Source of the DNA: Petralouisia muris | GTDB lineage: Bacteria; Bacillota; Clostridia; Lachnospirales; Lachnospiraceae | Assembly: GCF_004793545.1 (NCBI RefSeq) | Contig: NZ_SRYA01000044.1 | Location: 1-40,073 of the forward strand | DNA length: 40,073 nucleotides | Direction of reading: 5' to 3' | In this document: positions 30,945 through 37,814 of the stretch, in pieces | Numbering within the stretch: the stretch's first letter is position 1 | Layout: every line of letters begins with the position of its first letter | Program-made: the position numbers and the translations under genes | Notes under the pieces: generated by a model | Told to the model about the DNA's origin: nothing | Seen by the model: the letters and a program-made list of their open reading frames with translations, nothing else | The model's database searches: none

Positions 30945-32598
30945 CGGGAAGCCTATATTGTTTACCGTTATGGAACACAACCACACAGGGGACCCGGCGG
31001 GGTCAACAGCGTTGATTACGTCAAACATCATAACATTAAAATGTTTTGACGCTATTGAAGCAGGAAACAGTGACAGCAACCGCAAACAGTACGGAAATAA
31101 CCGTTACTTGTACTCTAATATAAAACAATGGCTGAACAGCGAAAAGGCAGCAGGGCAGTGGTACGCAGCACAACATAGCGCAGACGCACCGCCAAACAAT
31201 GGTAATGTATGGAGTAATAATAATGAGTATGACGGGGAAGCCGGATTTTTAACAAATTTTTCTGCACAGCTTAAAGCAACACTTATGACAGTGACAAAAA
31301 GGGTTGCAAAAAATACCGTTATAGATGGTGGCAGTTACGAAGATACAACACAGAAAATTTTCCTGTTATCCAATACGGAAGTTGGATTAGCCAATGAAAA
31401 TAACATTGCAGAGGGAAGCATATATGACTTGTTCAAAACGGCGAGTAACCGCATTGCATACCCAACAGCGGAAGCAGTGGCAAAATCGGAGTATAAAAGT
31501 GGCAGTTTAGCAGTGGGCAAGCCGTGGTGGTGGTGGCTTAGAACGCCGGACGCTTCCCATTCCTACTATGCTCGCCGTGTGAATACGGACGGCACGCTCC
31601 ACTACAACAATGCGTGCAATGGCGGCGGTGGCGTTCGCCCCGCTTGTGTCGTATCCTCTTCTATCCTTGTATCTGACGCAGCCGATACAGATGGGGCATA
31701 TACAATAATTTGGAATGCGCCACCTGTAATTACAACGGATGGAGAAAACTTAGGAGATAAAAATGCACCGTTCGATATAGAATACACAATCACGGACACA
31801 GACAACGACAGTGTAACAGCAACCGTAAAACTGGACGAAGAAACAGTACAGACAATAGACCAGATAGTTTTGGGGCATAAATATAGCGTGAAAATATCAG
31901 CCACAAAGATAAATTCACTTGCACAGGGGCAGCACACACTAACAATCAGTGCGGTGGATACATACGGAAACAGAAGCACAAAAACGGTAACATTCAACAG
32001 GATAACATCAAGTATTGCAATAAGCGGAACGGACTCCGACATAGGGAATAAGTGGAAGCCTTTTGAAGTGACATATCAAGTCAACGATTCGGAATTTAAA
32101 AGTATCGACATAACGGAGTATATAGACGATACAGAGGTAAGGACGATAAGTGAAGCACCGCAGAGCCAAAATATAGCCTTTGACCTGTCCGGGTTTGACT
32201 TACTGGAGGACGAACAGGCACACAGGCTGACAATTAAAGCAGTCAATTCAGACGGCGCGGAGGCATACCGCTATATTGATTTTACAAAACTGTACAGGGA
32301 ATTGAGTTTTGAAATAAAGCCGGTGGAAACGGACGCACCTGCAGGAAAGATTATGCTTAATATTGATTATGACAAGACAGGAAACCCGGATATTATGGTA
32401 GAGGTTACGAACTGTGCTTACAATGCGGAGGTTATTTGGGAAAATGCAACAGAAGCATTTAAGAACAAAAAAGCCTATCATTTTGCCAATACAGAATTTG
32501 ACGAGGAAAAGTACGGAGTTTCTGTCCGGGTAACGGTAACGAAAAACAGTAGCACTGAAAGAGTGTATGTATTCGCTATCGGATATTGTTTTGATTAA
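30880..32598 (+). CDS. DGR target: variable receptor-binding protein (DUF6273 + Ig-like domains)
   Basis: 572 residues; AGGAGG at 30866-30871 sets the start. Residues 1-284 are a DUF6273/C-type-lectin-like domain (formylglycine-enzyme-like fold) with SNIKQWLNSEKAAGQWY, FLLSNTEVGL, and a tryptophan run (WWWWLRTP, 216-223). VR covers residues 222-256 and reads TPDASHSYYARRVN...GGGGVRPAC; the end VRPACVV is the conserved core strand. Residues 286-572 form about three Ig-like repeats (PPVITTDGENLGDKNAPFDIEYTI and similar). Placed after the fibre attachment gene, it is probably the variable adhesive tip. VR is internal rather than C-terminal, unlike most DGR targets. Confidence 0.92.
   Translation: MPKLLSSLPVGAKVKDTQTAYNGKPILFTVMEHNHTGDPAGSTALITSNIITLKCFDAIEAGNSDSNRKQYGNNRYLYSNIKQWLNSEKAAGQWYAAQHSADAPPNNGNVWSNNNEYDGEAGFLTNFSAQLKATLMTVTKRVAKNTVIDGGSYEDTTQKIFLLSNTEVGLANENNIAEGSIYDLFKTASNRIAYPTAEAVAKSEYKSGSLAVGKPWWWWLRTPDASHSYYARRVNTDGTLHYNNACNGGGGVRPACVVSSSILVSDAADTDGAYTIIWNAPPVITTDGENLGDKNAPFDIEYTITDTDNDSVTATVKLDEETVQTIDQIVLGHKYSVKISATKINSLAQGQHTLTISAVDTYGNRSTKTVTFNRITSSIAISGTDSDIGNKWKPFEVTYQVNDSEFKSIDITEYIDDTEVRTISEAPQSQNIAFDLSGFDLLEDEQAHRLTIKAVNSDGAEAYRYIDFTKLYRELSFEIKPVETDAPAGKIMLNIDYDKTGNPDIMVEVTNCAYNAEVIWENATEAFKNKKAYHFANTEFDEEKYGVSVRVTVTKNSSTERVYVFAIGYCFD
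31542..31646 (+). repeat. DGR variable repeat (VR)
   Basis: 105-nt counterpart of TR. Changed codons relative to TR: residues 224 (N to D), 227 (N to H), 230 (N to Y), 233 (N to R), 241 (N to H), 242 (N to Y), 246 (Y to C), 249 and 250 (N to G), 255 (D to A). Five AAY codons still match TR. No non-adenine change occurs inside the aligned block. Confidence 0.95.
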
Positions 32599-32610
32599 GG
32601 AGGTGCAAAA

Positions 32611-32781
32611 ATGGAACGAATAAAAGAAAAAAGCCTTGCGGAAAAGAGGGCGAGAGAGAATGTCATTCCGGAAATGGAGCAGTACATTACGGAACTGGAA
32701 TTAAGGGACATTGAAAAAGATTTAGCAATCACAGATTTAGAATTGGCGGTTTTGGAACTGCAGCAAACGAAAGGAGAATAA
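32611..32781 (+). CDS. Small coiled-coil protein after DGR target
   Basis: 56 residues with a strong AAGGAGGTG Shine-Dalgarno 7 nt upstream. Almost entirely charged helix with heptads (MEQYITELELRDIEKDLAITDLELAVLELQQ). A trimeric coiled coil is plausible at the fibre end. It may be a chaperone or small structural partner for the variable protein; unproven. It precedes the XkdX-like gene, matching common Firmicutes phage order. Confidence 0.6.
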   Translation: MERIKEKSLAEKRARENVIPEMEQYITELELRDIEKDLAITDLELAVLELQQTKGE

Positions 32782-32785
32782 TACA

Positions 32786-32938
32786 ATGGCAAAAACAGCA
32801 TATTCAGCAAGATTTAAGACACTACAGGAGCGTTACAACAGGGGCGGTTGCACAAAAGAACAGCTTAGGCAGTTTGTGAGTTACCATGTAATCTCAAAGG
32901 CAGAATACAAAGAGATTACAGGCGAGGACTTTGAATGA
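32786..32938 (+). CDS. XkdX-like small phage protein
   Basis: 50 residues: RFKTLQERYNRGGCTKEQLRQFVSYHVISKAEYKEITGED. This matches the XkdX family, tiny proteins at the end of tail modules in Firmicutes phages, role unknown. The start follows AAAGGAGAA. Full length for the family. Confidence 0.8.
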   Translation: MAKTAYSARFKTLQERYNRGGCTKEQLRQFVSYHVISKAEYKEITGEDFE

Positions 32939-33120
32939 TGACCGCCCTAGAGGTGGCGGAGAGCCTAAAGGAAATTATTAAGGCGCAGTCTGAAATAATC
33001 TATGATATGGCACTAGAGATGGAACATAGCAGGGATACAGGAGGTTTTATAGCAGACAACGTAAGCATGAGGATTAAAAAGGCAGCAAAAGCCTTACAGG
33101 AAGCAAGCGAAAATTTGTAA
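32935..33120 (+). CDS. Small hypothetical protein at tail-module end
   Basis: 61 residues with two adjacent ATG codons at 32935 and 32938. Helical and charged (ALEVAESLKEIIKAQSEIIYDMALEMEH). It overlaps the XkdX-like gene by 4 nt and ends directly before a terminator, so it closes the tail transcription unit. Not recognised. Confidence 0.55.
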   Translation: MMTALEVAESLKEIIKAQSEIIYDMALEMEHSRDTGGFIADNVSMRIKKAAKALQEASENL

Positions 33121-33155
33121 AAAGGAAGTGCGGTTTTTACCGCACTTTTCCTTTA
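33121..33155 (+). terminator. Intrinsic terminator before lysis module
   Basis: Stem AAAGGAAGTGCGGT / ACCGCACTTTTCCTTT with a T-rich loop and T-rich ending. It separates the tail-end genes from the lysis module. Confidence 0.8.
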
Positions 33156-33173
33156 TCAGAAAGGAGCAGAAAG

Positions 33174-33485
33174 ATGTACATTGATTCGGCAACGATAATT
33201 ACCATTGCGGGGGTGCTTGGCGCATTAACGGCGATAGGGGCCGCAGCTTACAGGGTAATAAAATGGTTTCAAGAACAGGAAAAACAGACAAAGGATATTG
33301 AGAAATTAAGGAAACAGGAAAAGAAAGATATTGAAGATATGCAGGACGAATTGTGTTTGCTTACATATGCGGTATTGGCGTGTCTGAAAGGATTAAAAGA
33401 ACAGGGTTGTAACGGGCCTGTCACAGAAGCAATAGGGAAAGTGGAAAAACATATAAACCAAAAAGCACACAGGCAGGAGGAATAA
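33174..33485 (+). CDS. Holin-like membrane protein
   Basis: 103 residues with one N-terminal membrane segment (ATIITIAGVLGALTAIGAAAYRVIKWF) and a charged coiled C-terminal half (EQEKQTKDIEKLRKQEKKDIEDM). This single-pass plus charged-helix build is common to BhlA/holin-like proteins of Firmicutes phages. Placed ahead of the lysins. AGAAAGGAGC precedes the ATG. Confidence 0.65.
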   Translation: MYIDSATIITIAGVLGALTAIGAAAYRVIKWFQEQEKQTKDIEKLRKQEKKDIEDMQDELCLLTYAVLACLKGLKEQGCNGPVTEAIGKVEKHINQKAHRQEE

Positions 33486-33492
33486 GCGGAAA

Positions 33493-33867
33493 ATGAAATA
33501 TTTTATATGCGTTATCGGGGGAATCCTTTTAGGATTCTTTATTTTTTGCCTGTTATTCAGAATTGCAAATAAAAGATGGCGATTGAAAAAACAGGACAAA
33601 GGGAAGAGGGCAAAGCCTAATTTCACAAAAGCGGTATTGGTTGCCGTTTTGCTTACCTATTTTATCGGGTTGGCTATTGGTATCAAAGTTACGCTGATAG
33701 ACTTTAGCCAGTTTGGGGTATTGGCAACGTACATAGCAGCACCGACAACAACGGTTATAGCGTTGTATTGTTGGAAAGCAAAGGCAGAAAACTTGGTTAA
33801 AATCAAGCAGGGATACCCGGAGGAAACAAAGGATATTTCGGTTGATTTAAACAATATAAACATTTAA
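33493..33867 (+). CDS. Multi-pass membrane protein of lysis module
   Basis: 124 residues with three hydrophobic segments: YFICVIGGILLGFFIFCLLF, AVLVAVLLTYFIGLAIGI and FGVLATYIAAPTTTVIALYCW. Basic residues lie between the first and second (KRWRLKKQDKGKR). Position between a holin-like protein and the amidase suggests a second holin or regulator of lysis. The family is not recognised. Confidence 0.6.
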   Translation: MKYFICVIGGILLGFFIFCLLFRIANKRWRLKKQDKGKRAKPNFTKAVLVAVLLTYFIGLAIGIKVTLIDFSQFGVLATYIAAPTTTVIALYCWKAKAENLVKIKQGYPEETKDISVDLNNINI

Positions 33868-33879
33868 GGAGGCAGCAAC

Positions 33880-34695
33880 ATGAACATCAAGGAAAGCATT
33901 GTTACTAAAAACCCATGTTACACTTGCGGTAGGACAATCACGGTACAAGGACTTATGATACATTCCGTGGGGTGTCCACAGCCGAAAGCGTCAGTATTTT
34001 TCAATAACTGGAATAAGAGCAGTGCCAATGTATGCGTACACGCCGTATTACAGGCAGACGGAACGGTACTGCAGCTTTTGCCGTGGAATCGTAGGGGGTG
34101 GCATTGCGGAAGCGGAAGCAAGGGAAGCGGAAACAATACGCATATCGGAGTGGAAACGACAGAACCGGACACAATCAAGTACACAGGCGGGAGCAGCTTT
34201 AAGGACTTTAACCCGGCAGCTACAAAGGATTTTGTGACAAAGACGTATAAAACGGCGGTAGAACTTTTTGCCTATTTGTGCAAGAAATACAACCTCAACC
34301 CAGAGAAAGACGGGGTTATTATTTCACATTCAGAGGGACATAAAAGGGGAATCGCAAGCAATCACGGAGATGTGGAGCATATTTGGAACAAATACGGCTT
34401 GACTATGGCACAATTCCGAAAGGATATTAAAAAAGCTATGAACGGCAGCACGGCAGCACAGGCCCCGGACAAGAAACAGGAAACAACGACAGGTACAGGA
34501 GGTTATTTGGTAAAGATAACCGCCGGAATTTTGAATGTGAGGAAAGGTCCGGGAACAAGTTACCCTGTATCAACACAGGTACACGCCGGGGAAGTCTATA
34601 CCATTGTAGGCGAGGAAATGAACGGCAGCACAAAATGGGGCAAACTGAAAAGCGGTGCAGGATACATCAGTTTAGGTTACACGAAAAAAGTATAG
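33880..34695 (+). CDS. N-acetylmuramoyl-L-alanine amidase (endolysin) with SH3 domain
   Basis: 271 residues. The N-terminal amidase-2/PGRP domain (about 1-185) has zinc ligand candidates His28 (MIHSVGC) and His54 (CVHAVLQADG); TSEGHKRGIASNHGD-like segment near 145 (ISHSEGHKRGIASNHGDVEHIW) carries the active-site region. The linker is Thr/Gly-rich. The C-terminal SH3_3 domain reads GGYLVKITAGILNVRKGPGTSYPVSTQVHAGEVYTIV. It cuts the amide bond between muramic acid and L-Ala of peptidoglycan. AAGGAGGC precedes the ATG. Confidence 0.9.
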   Translation: MNIKESIVTKNPCYTCGRTITVQGLMIHSVGCPQPKASVFFNNWNKSSANVCVHAVLQADGTVLQLLPWNRRGWHCGSGSKGSGNNTHIGVETTEPDTIKYTGGSSFKDFNPAATKDFVTKTYKTAVELFAYLCKKYNLNPEKDGVIISHSEGHKRGIASNHGDVEHIWNKYGLTMAQFRKDIKKAMNGSTAAQAPDKKQETTTGTGGYLVKITAGILNVRKGPGTSYPVSTQVHAGEVYTIVGEEMNGSTKWGKLKSGAGYISLGYTKKV

Positions 34696-34705
34696 GAGGG
34701 CAGTT

Positions 34706-35824
34706 ATGGCAGTGACGGCAGCACAGATAAAGAAAGTTGTCAATGTTGCAAGCGGTATCATCTATTCACAGGAGGGCAACTATGGCAGCGTCAACAGAAA
34801 CGACAATAAACACGGCATGAGTATAGGAAAATGCCAGTGGAACGCATATTGGGGCCGTGCGTTGCCCCTCTTGCAATCCATTGTAAAAAAGGATACAGAA
34901 CAGGCAAAAAAGATTTTAGGCGAAAGCCTGTATAATGAGATTGCCGGGAGCAGTGCGGACGCATGGAACAAACTGGAGAGGGAAGCAACCGAAGCGGAGG
35001 CAAAGGTAATTTCTGAATTGTTGAAAACGCCACAGGGGAAAGAAGTACAGGACGATTTAGCCGAAAAGGATATAACGGCTTACGTTAAAAACGGCGTAAA
35101 AGCCGGGTTGGTATCACAAAAAGCACTTGCCTATTATGCGGATTTAGAGAATCAAGGGGGAAGTGGTGCAAGTAAAAGGATAGCCACAACCGCCGGAAAT
35201 GAATCAGGGGGCGTTGAAAAGGTAGGGCTTGATAAAATACACGCCTATGCACTGAAAGATAGCGTAATGGGGCAATATGAAAGCCGTAGGGTAAAGGTAT
35301 ACAAGGCGGTAAAAGAAAGCAAGCTGACGGACGTACAGGAAGAAAAGGAACAGGATACCCCACAGACAGCACAGAACGCCACAAAATCGCTTGAAATTGG
35401 AGTTAGTGTAACTTTTATCGGCGGTGGCGTTTTTGTGTCCTCAATGGCGAAAACAGCAAGCACAACAAAGGAAATAATCAGTAAGTGCCGGGTAACGGCA
35501 ACAAATCCCGGAAGCGCACACCCGTACCACTTAATTTCACAGGACGGAAAAGGCGTTTACGGTTGGGTAAGCGTGGAATCAATCAAGGAATTAGCCACAA
35601 CCGCAGATAATGACCCTAAAACGGTATCTTGTGGGGACCGGCTGACATTTACAGGGGGACCGGTTTACAAGTCATCAACGGCAAAACAGGCAAGCACAGA
35701 AAAAGACGTTGTAAGCACCTGTAAAGTAACAGCAATCAACGAAAAAGGCGCACACCCGTACCATTTAATTTCACAGGACGGAAAAGGCGTTTACGGTTGG
35801 GTGGACAAAGAAAATGTAAAATAG
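34706..35824 (+). CDS. Second lysin: lysozyme/chitosanase-like domain plus two SH3-like modules
   Basis: 372 residues. The N-terminal domain (1-about 200) has SQEGNYGSVNRNDNKHGMSIGKCQWNAYWG, a lysozyme-like pattern with candidate acidic catalytic residues Glu23 and Asp33. Two copies of a 66-residue cell-wall-binding module (about 231-296 and 307-372) both hold HPYHLISQDGKGVYGWV. The same module is inserted in this phage's baseplate hub (23640). It follows the amidase directly, so the phage carries two wall-degrading enzymes. Substrate is inferred; a muramidase is most likely. Confidence 0.75.
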   Translation: MAVTAAQIKKVVNVASGIIYSQEGNYGSVNRNDNKHGMSIGKCQWNAYWGRALPLLQSIVKKDTEQAKKILGESLYNEIAGSSADAWNKLEREATEAEAKVISELLKTPQGKEVQDDLAEKDITAYVKNGVKAGLVSQKALAYYADLENQGGSGASKRIATTAGNESGGVEKVGLDKIHAYALKDSVMGQYESRRVKVYKAVKESKLTDVQEEKEQDTPQTAQNATKSLEIGVSVTFIGGGVFVSSMAKTASTTKEIISKCRVTATNPGSAHPYHLISQDGKGVYGWVSVESIKELATTADNDPKTVSCGDRLTFTGGPVYKSSTAKQASTEKDVVSTCKVTAINEKGAHPYHLISQDGKGVYGWVDKENVK

Positions 35825-35838
35825 ACCGATTCGGACAC
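35822..35838 (+). promoter_or_regulatory. Dispersed near-palindrome copy 5
   Basis: TAGACCGATTCGGACAC overlapping the lysin stop codon, 18 nt before the holin start. It lies mostly outside coding sequence, so conservation here is at the DNA level. Confidence 0.55.
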
Positions 35839-35856
35839 AAAAAACGGAGGTAAAGT

Positions 35857-36165
35857 ATGCAGATTATATCAGAATATTCATTTGCCATTATTGGCGTTTT
35901 GGGAGCATTGGCTTTTATGGTATCCCTCATTACGGAACTGTTAAAGGATATGCCGGGAATTAAGAAACTGCCTACAAAGGCGTTTGTTATCCTTGTATCC
36001 TTAGTCGTAACGGTAGCAGCATTATTGATTTATGTTGCATACGCCCATGCAATGCTATTATGGTATTATGTGGCGTTGGCGGTATTTGCAGCTTTTGTTG
36101 TGGCGTATATCGCTATGTACGGGTGGGATACATTGAAAGAGTTAAAAGACAGGTTTGTAAAATAG
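35857..36165 (+). CDS. Phage holin
   Basis: 102 residues with three membrane segments (YSFAIIGVLGALAFMVSLITELL, AFVILVSLVVTVAALLIYVAY, LLWYYVALAVFAAFVVAYIAMY) and a charged C-terminus (LKELKDRFVK). This matches class I-type holins of Firmicutes phages and sits just after the lysins. It should form pores that release the endolysins. ACGGAGGTAAAG precedes the ATG. A bidirectional terminator follows. Confidence 0.82.
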   Translation: MQIISEYSFAIIGVLGALAFMVSLITELLKDMPGIKKLPTKAFVILVSLVVTVAALLIYVAYAHAMLLWYYVALAVFAAFVVAYIAMYGWDTLKELKDRFVK

Positions 36166-36185
36166 GATACAGGAAGAAACGGCAG

Positions 36186-36228
36186 ACAACCCCCAACGGC
36201 TTACATCAGCTTTTGGGGGTTGTTTTTT
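36186..36228 (+). terminator. Terminator at the end of the late operon
   Basis: ACAACCCCC...GGGGGTTGT stem followed by TTTTTT. It stands between convergent genes (holin and the leftward 36227-36502 gene), ending late transcription. Confidence 0.85.
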
Positions 36229-36502
36229 ATTTATATTCGGGATACGGAAGCAATTCAAGGGGTGTAATACCACATTCTTTAAGGGTTAGCCATTTATGGG
36301 AAATAGTGCCGTTGTCTTGCCATATCATAAAGCCTTGTTTCTTTAAATTTTCATCATGCTTGGTAAAGACGCAGCCACAGGAAACAAAGTTTTCAGCAAC
36401 ATATTTTTCACATTCGGAAAATTTCTCCGCTATCCGGCGTTTGTTCTCTTTTCTGACTGCTGCCCTTGCGTTCATATACTTTTCGTATCTTTCAAAATCC
36501 AT
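36227..36502 (-). CDS. Hypothetical protein, lysogeny region
   Basis: 91 residues, leftward. Helical N-terminus (MDFERYEKYMNARAAVRKENKRRIAEKFSECEKYVAENFVSCGCVF) with three cysteines, then KKQGFMIWQDNGTISHKWLTLKECG. Shine-Dalgarno GTGAGGTAAAAA on the minus strand. It lies downstream of the operator-controlled gene starting at 36871 and is probably co-transcribed. Function unknown. Confidence 0.6.
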   Translation of the reverse strand: MDFERYEKYMNARAAVRKENKRRIAEKFSECEKYVAENFVSCGCVFTKHDENLKKQGFMIWQDNGTISHKWLTLKECGITPLELLPYPEYK

Positions 36503-36531
36503 AATATTTTTACCTCACTTTTTGGGATACC

Positions 36532-36549
36532 GCCGGGGGAATCCCCGGC
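36532..36549. other. GC-rich hairpin between two leftward genes
   Basis: GCCGGGG-GAAT-CCCCGGC perfect stem. No T-run on either side, so it is more likely an RNA stability or attenuation element than a full terminator. Confidence 0.55.
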
Positions 36550-36565
36550 AGCTTTTATATTGGTA

Positions 36566-36871
36566 TCAGCCTATCTTTTCTACTTGGTCGGCGGTAAACA
36601 GAAAGGCTTTTGCTAAGTAATAGTGATTGTTTTCTGTACCCTCTGTATTTTCGTCCGCCTCCTCACTTTTCTTTGCCTTGTTTGTGAATTTCCAAAGGCG
36701 GGTAGTGATTCGTGCGTGTTCTCCCTTTTTTACAATGTATCCGGCACTTTTCCATGCTTGGAATGTATGTAAAGGTATCATGTGACCGCTTGAAAGTATA
36801 TCCTCTATTTGTTCCTTTGTATATAACCCGTTTGCCAGTGCTTCATTGATAATAATTTCTGTATTTGTCAT
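36566..36871 (-). CDS. Operator-controlled protein with ArdC-like pattern
   Basis: 101 residues, leftward from ATG at 36871 (ACGGAGGTACAAAGAA upstream); the longer open frame upstream reads through the promoter. HTFQAWKSAGYIVKKGEHARITTRLWKF followed by HYYLAKAFLFTADQVEKI resembles the ArdC-like ssDNA-binding/antirestriction domain of mobile elements. This resemblance is moderate, not certain. Expression is expected to be repressor-controlled because the promoter spacer is an operator. Its control region is a duplicate of the one at 2193-2336. Confidence 0.6.
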   Translation of the reverse strand: MTNTEIIINEALANGLYTKEQIEDILSSGHMIPLHTFQAWKSAGYIVKKGEHARITTRLWKFTNKAKKSEEADENTEGTENNHYYLAKAFLFTADQVEKIG

Positions 36872-36917
36872 TTCTTTGTACCTCCGTTTTTTGTTTTTGT
36901 TTTCCTTTGATGATTTT

Positions 36918-36946
36918 ATTATATACTTGTGCAAGTATATTTTCAA
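36918..36946 (-). promoter_or_regulatory. Leftward operator-controlled promoter
   Basis: On the minus strand, TTGAAA (36946-36941), a 17-bp spacer holding an ATACTTGCACAAGTAT operator, and TATAAT (36923-36918). It has the same architecture and flanks as the promoter at 2266-2294. Confidence 0.78.
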
Positions 36947-37019
36947 CCCGGAATAGCGCACAAAAATACTTATGCAAGTATATAAATAAGTTGTGCAGAT
37001 TGTATACTTGCATAAGTAT
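36923..37019. promoter_or_regulatory. Triple palindromic operator cluster (right copy)
   Basis: 16-bp palindromes at 36923-36938, 36966-36981 and 37004-37019, with the same spacing as the left cluster in reverse. It lies between divergent genes (36871 leftward, 37086 rightward), as expected for a repressor's own control region. Confidence 0.8.
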
Positions 37020-37036
37020 AAAAAGTATGATACAAT
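37008..37036 (+). promoter_or_regulatory. Probable promoter of the RHH repressor gene
   Basis: TTGCAT (37008-37013), a 17-bp spacer and TACAAT (37031-37036). The -35 box lies inside the third operator, allowing autorepression. The match to consensus is moderate. Confidence 0.5.
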
Positions 37037-37085
37037 CCCAATAAGACATTTACTGATATTATCAGATGATACAGGAGGTGGAAGA

Positions 37086-37283
37086 ATGGCGAACACAGAG
37101 GACAACAGGGCAAGCCGTACCAAAAGCAAAAACAAGTACAACGCTAAAGCATATGACAGATTTTCGGTCGTTGTGCCAAAAGGGGAAATGCAGGAAATAG
37201 ACAGGGCAGCAAAAGAACAGGGATATAAGAGCCGTAACGAATTTGTGATAGCAGCAATCAATGAGAAGAGAGGGGTGCAGTAA
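37086..37283 (+). CDS. Ribbon-helix-helix (Arc/CopG-like) repressor
   Basis: 65 residues from ATG 37086 with AGGAGGTGG upstream. A basic disordered N-terminus (RASRTKSKNKYNAKAYDR) precedes a ribbon FSVVVPKGEMQEIDRAAKEQGYKSRNEFVIAAINEKRG, which fits the beta strand plus two helices of Arc/CopG proteins. Such dimers bind short palindromes. The nearest ones are the ATACTT-N4-AAGTAT operators in its own promoter region; four others control two more promoters. It is the likely master repressor of these units (inferred). Confidence 0.8.
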   Translation: MANTEDNRASRTKSKNKYNAKAYDRFSVVVPKGEMQEIDRAAKEQGYKSRNEFVIAAINEKRGVQ

Positions 37284-37435
37284 TGCTTGAAATTGCAAGA
37301 AATTTATATAATTTTATATTTGGGTTAAGAATCAAAATAAAGATAATGCCGGAAGCTGATTTTATTTCTTTGCTATTGGATAATTCGTTAAGCACGGAGC
37401 AACGGGTTTATCTGTTTTACTTTAGGTATTGTTAA
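37283..37435 (+). CDS. Small hypothetical protein coupled to the RHH gene
   Basis: 50 residues; the ATG overlaps the RHH stop (TAATG). Hydrophobic N-terminus (LEIARNLYNFIFGLRIKIKI), then LLLDNSLSTEQRVYLFYFRYC. Support is the coupling only; it may be a real small product or a chance frame. Function unknown. Confidence 0.45.
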   Translation: MLEIARNLYNFIFGLRIKIKIMPEADFISLLLDNSLSTEQRVYLFYFRYC

Positions 37436-37497
37436 AAATAGAGTTGACATGTAAGGAATATCGTACAATAATAATTTCAAAAAGTGTCGAAAAACTA

Positions 37498-37526
37498 TTG
37501 ACAATATACTTGTGCAAGTATATAAT
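37498..37526 (+). promoter_or_regulatory. Consensus promoter with operator in spacer
   Basis: TTGACA (37498-37503), 17-bp spacer, TATAAT (37521-37526), both boxes perfect. The spacer holds the seventh operator, ATACTTGTGCAAGTAT (37506-37521). It would be very strong when derepressed. Confidence 0.88.
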
Positions 37527-37566
37527 ATATATTGTAACAAGGGAATGGCAGGAAAGGAGATATTGA

Positions 37567-37710
37567 ATGGAGCAAGATGAAATGAACTTAGCAGAATTAT
37601 TAAAGCAGACGGCAGAGGAAAACCAAACAAGAAAGATTTTGGAAATCTTATCAGAGTGTAAGGACTTGGACGAAGCCAAAGAAAAAATAAAAGCCTTACT
37701 GAATAAGTAA
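37567..37710 (+). CDS. Small operator-controlled acidic protein
   Basis: 47 residues (MEQDEMNLAELLKQTAEENQ, ending KALLNK), with AAAGGAGATATTG upstream. It is amphipathic helical. Although tiny, it sits behind the best promoter in the window, repressed by the RHH system, which argues that it is a real and regulated product. Could be an antirepressor or excision/induction factor; nothing in the sequence decides. Confidence 0.65.
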   Translation: MEQDEMNLAELLKQTAEENQTRKILEILSECKDLDEAKEKIKALLNK

Positions 37711-37720
37711 GACATAAAAG

Positions 37721-37776
37721 GGAACACATGAGGGGCAGATACCAAAACAATCCTGCTGACTGCCCCTTGTGTTAAA
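37721..37776. other. Long hairpin downstream of the 47-aa gene
   Basis: Arms AACACA..GAGGGGCAG and CTGCCCCTT..TGTGTT around a 21-nt loop. No T-run follows on the plus strand, so termination is uncertain. Confidence 0.55.
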
Positions 37777-37814
37777 ACAATAATAGCAGGATAAAACGGA
37801 AAAATCAAGTATTA

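Noticed and set aside
31668-31689. TGTATC/GATACA hairpin after VR as a homing cruciform
   Set aside because: Stem is only 6 bp with a 10-nt loop; too weak to claim, although a hairpin downstream of VR is known to help homing in other DGRs.
36060-36620. 186-residue plus-strand frame over the terminator
   Set aside because: It passes through the holin end, a terminator and two leftward genes; no start signal.
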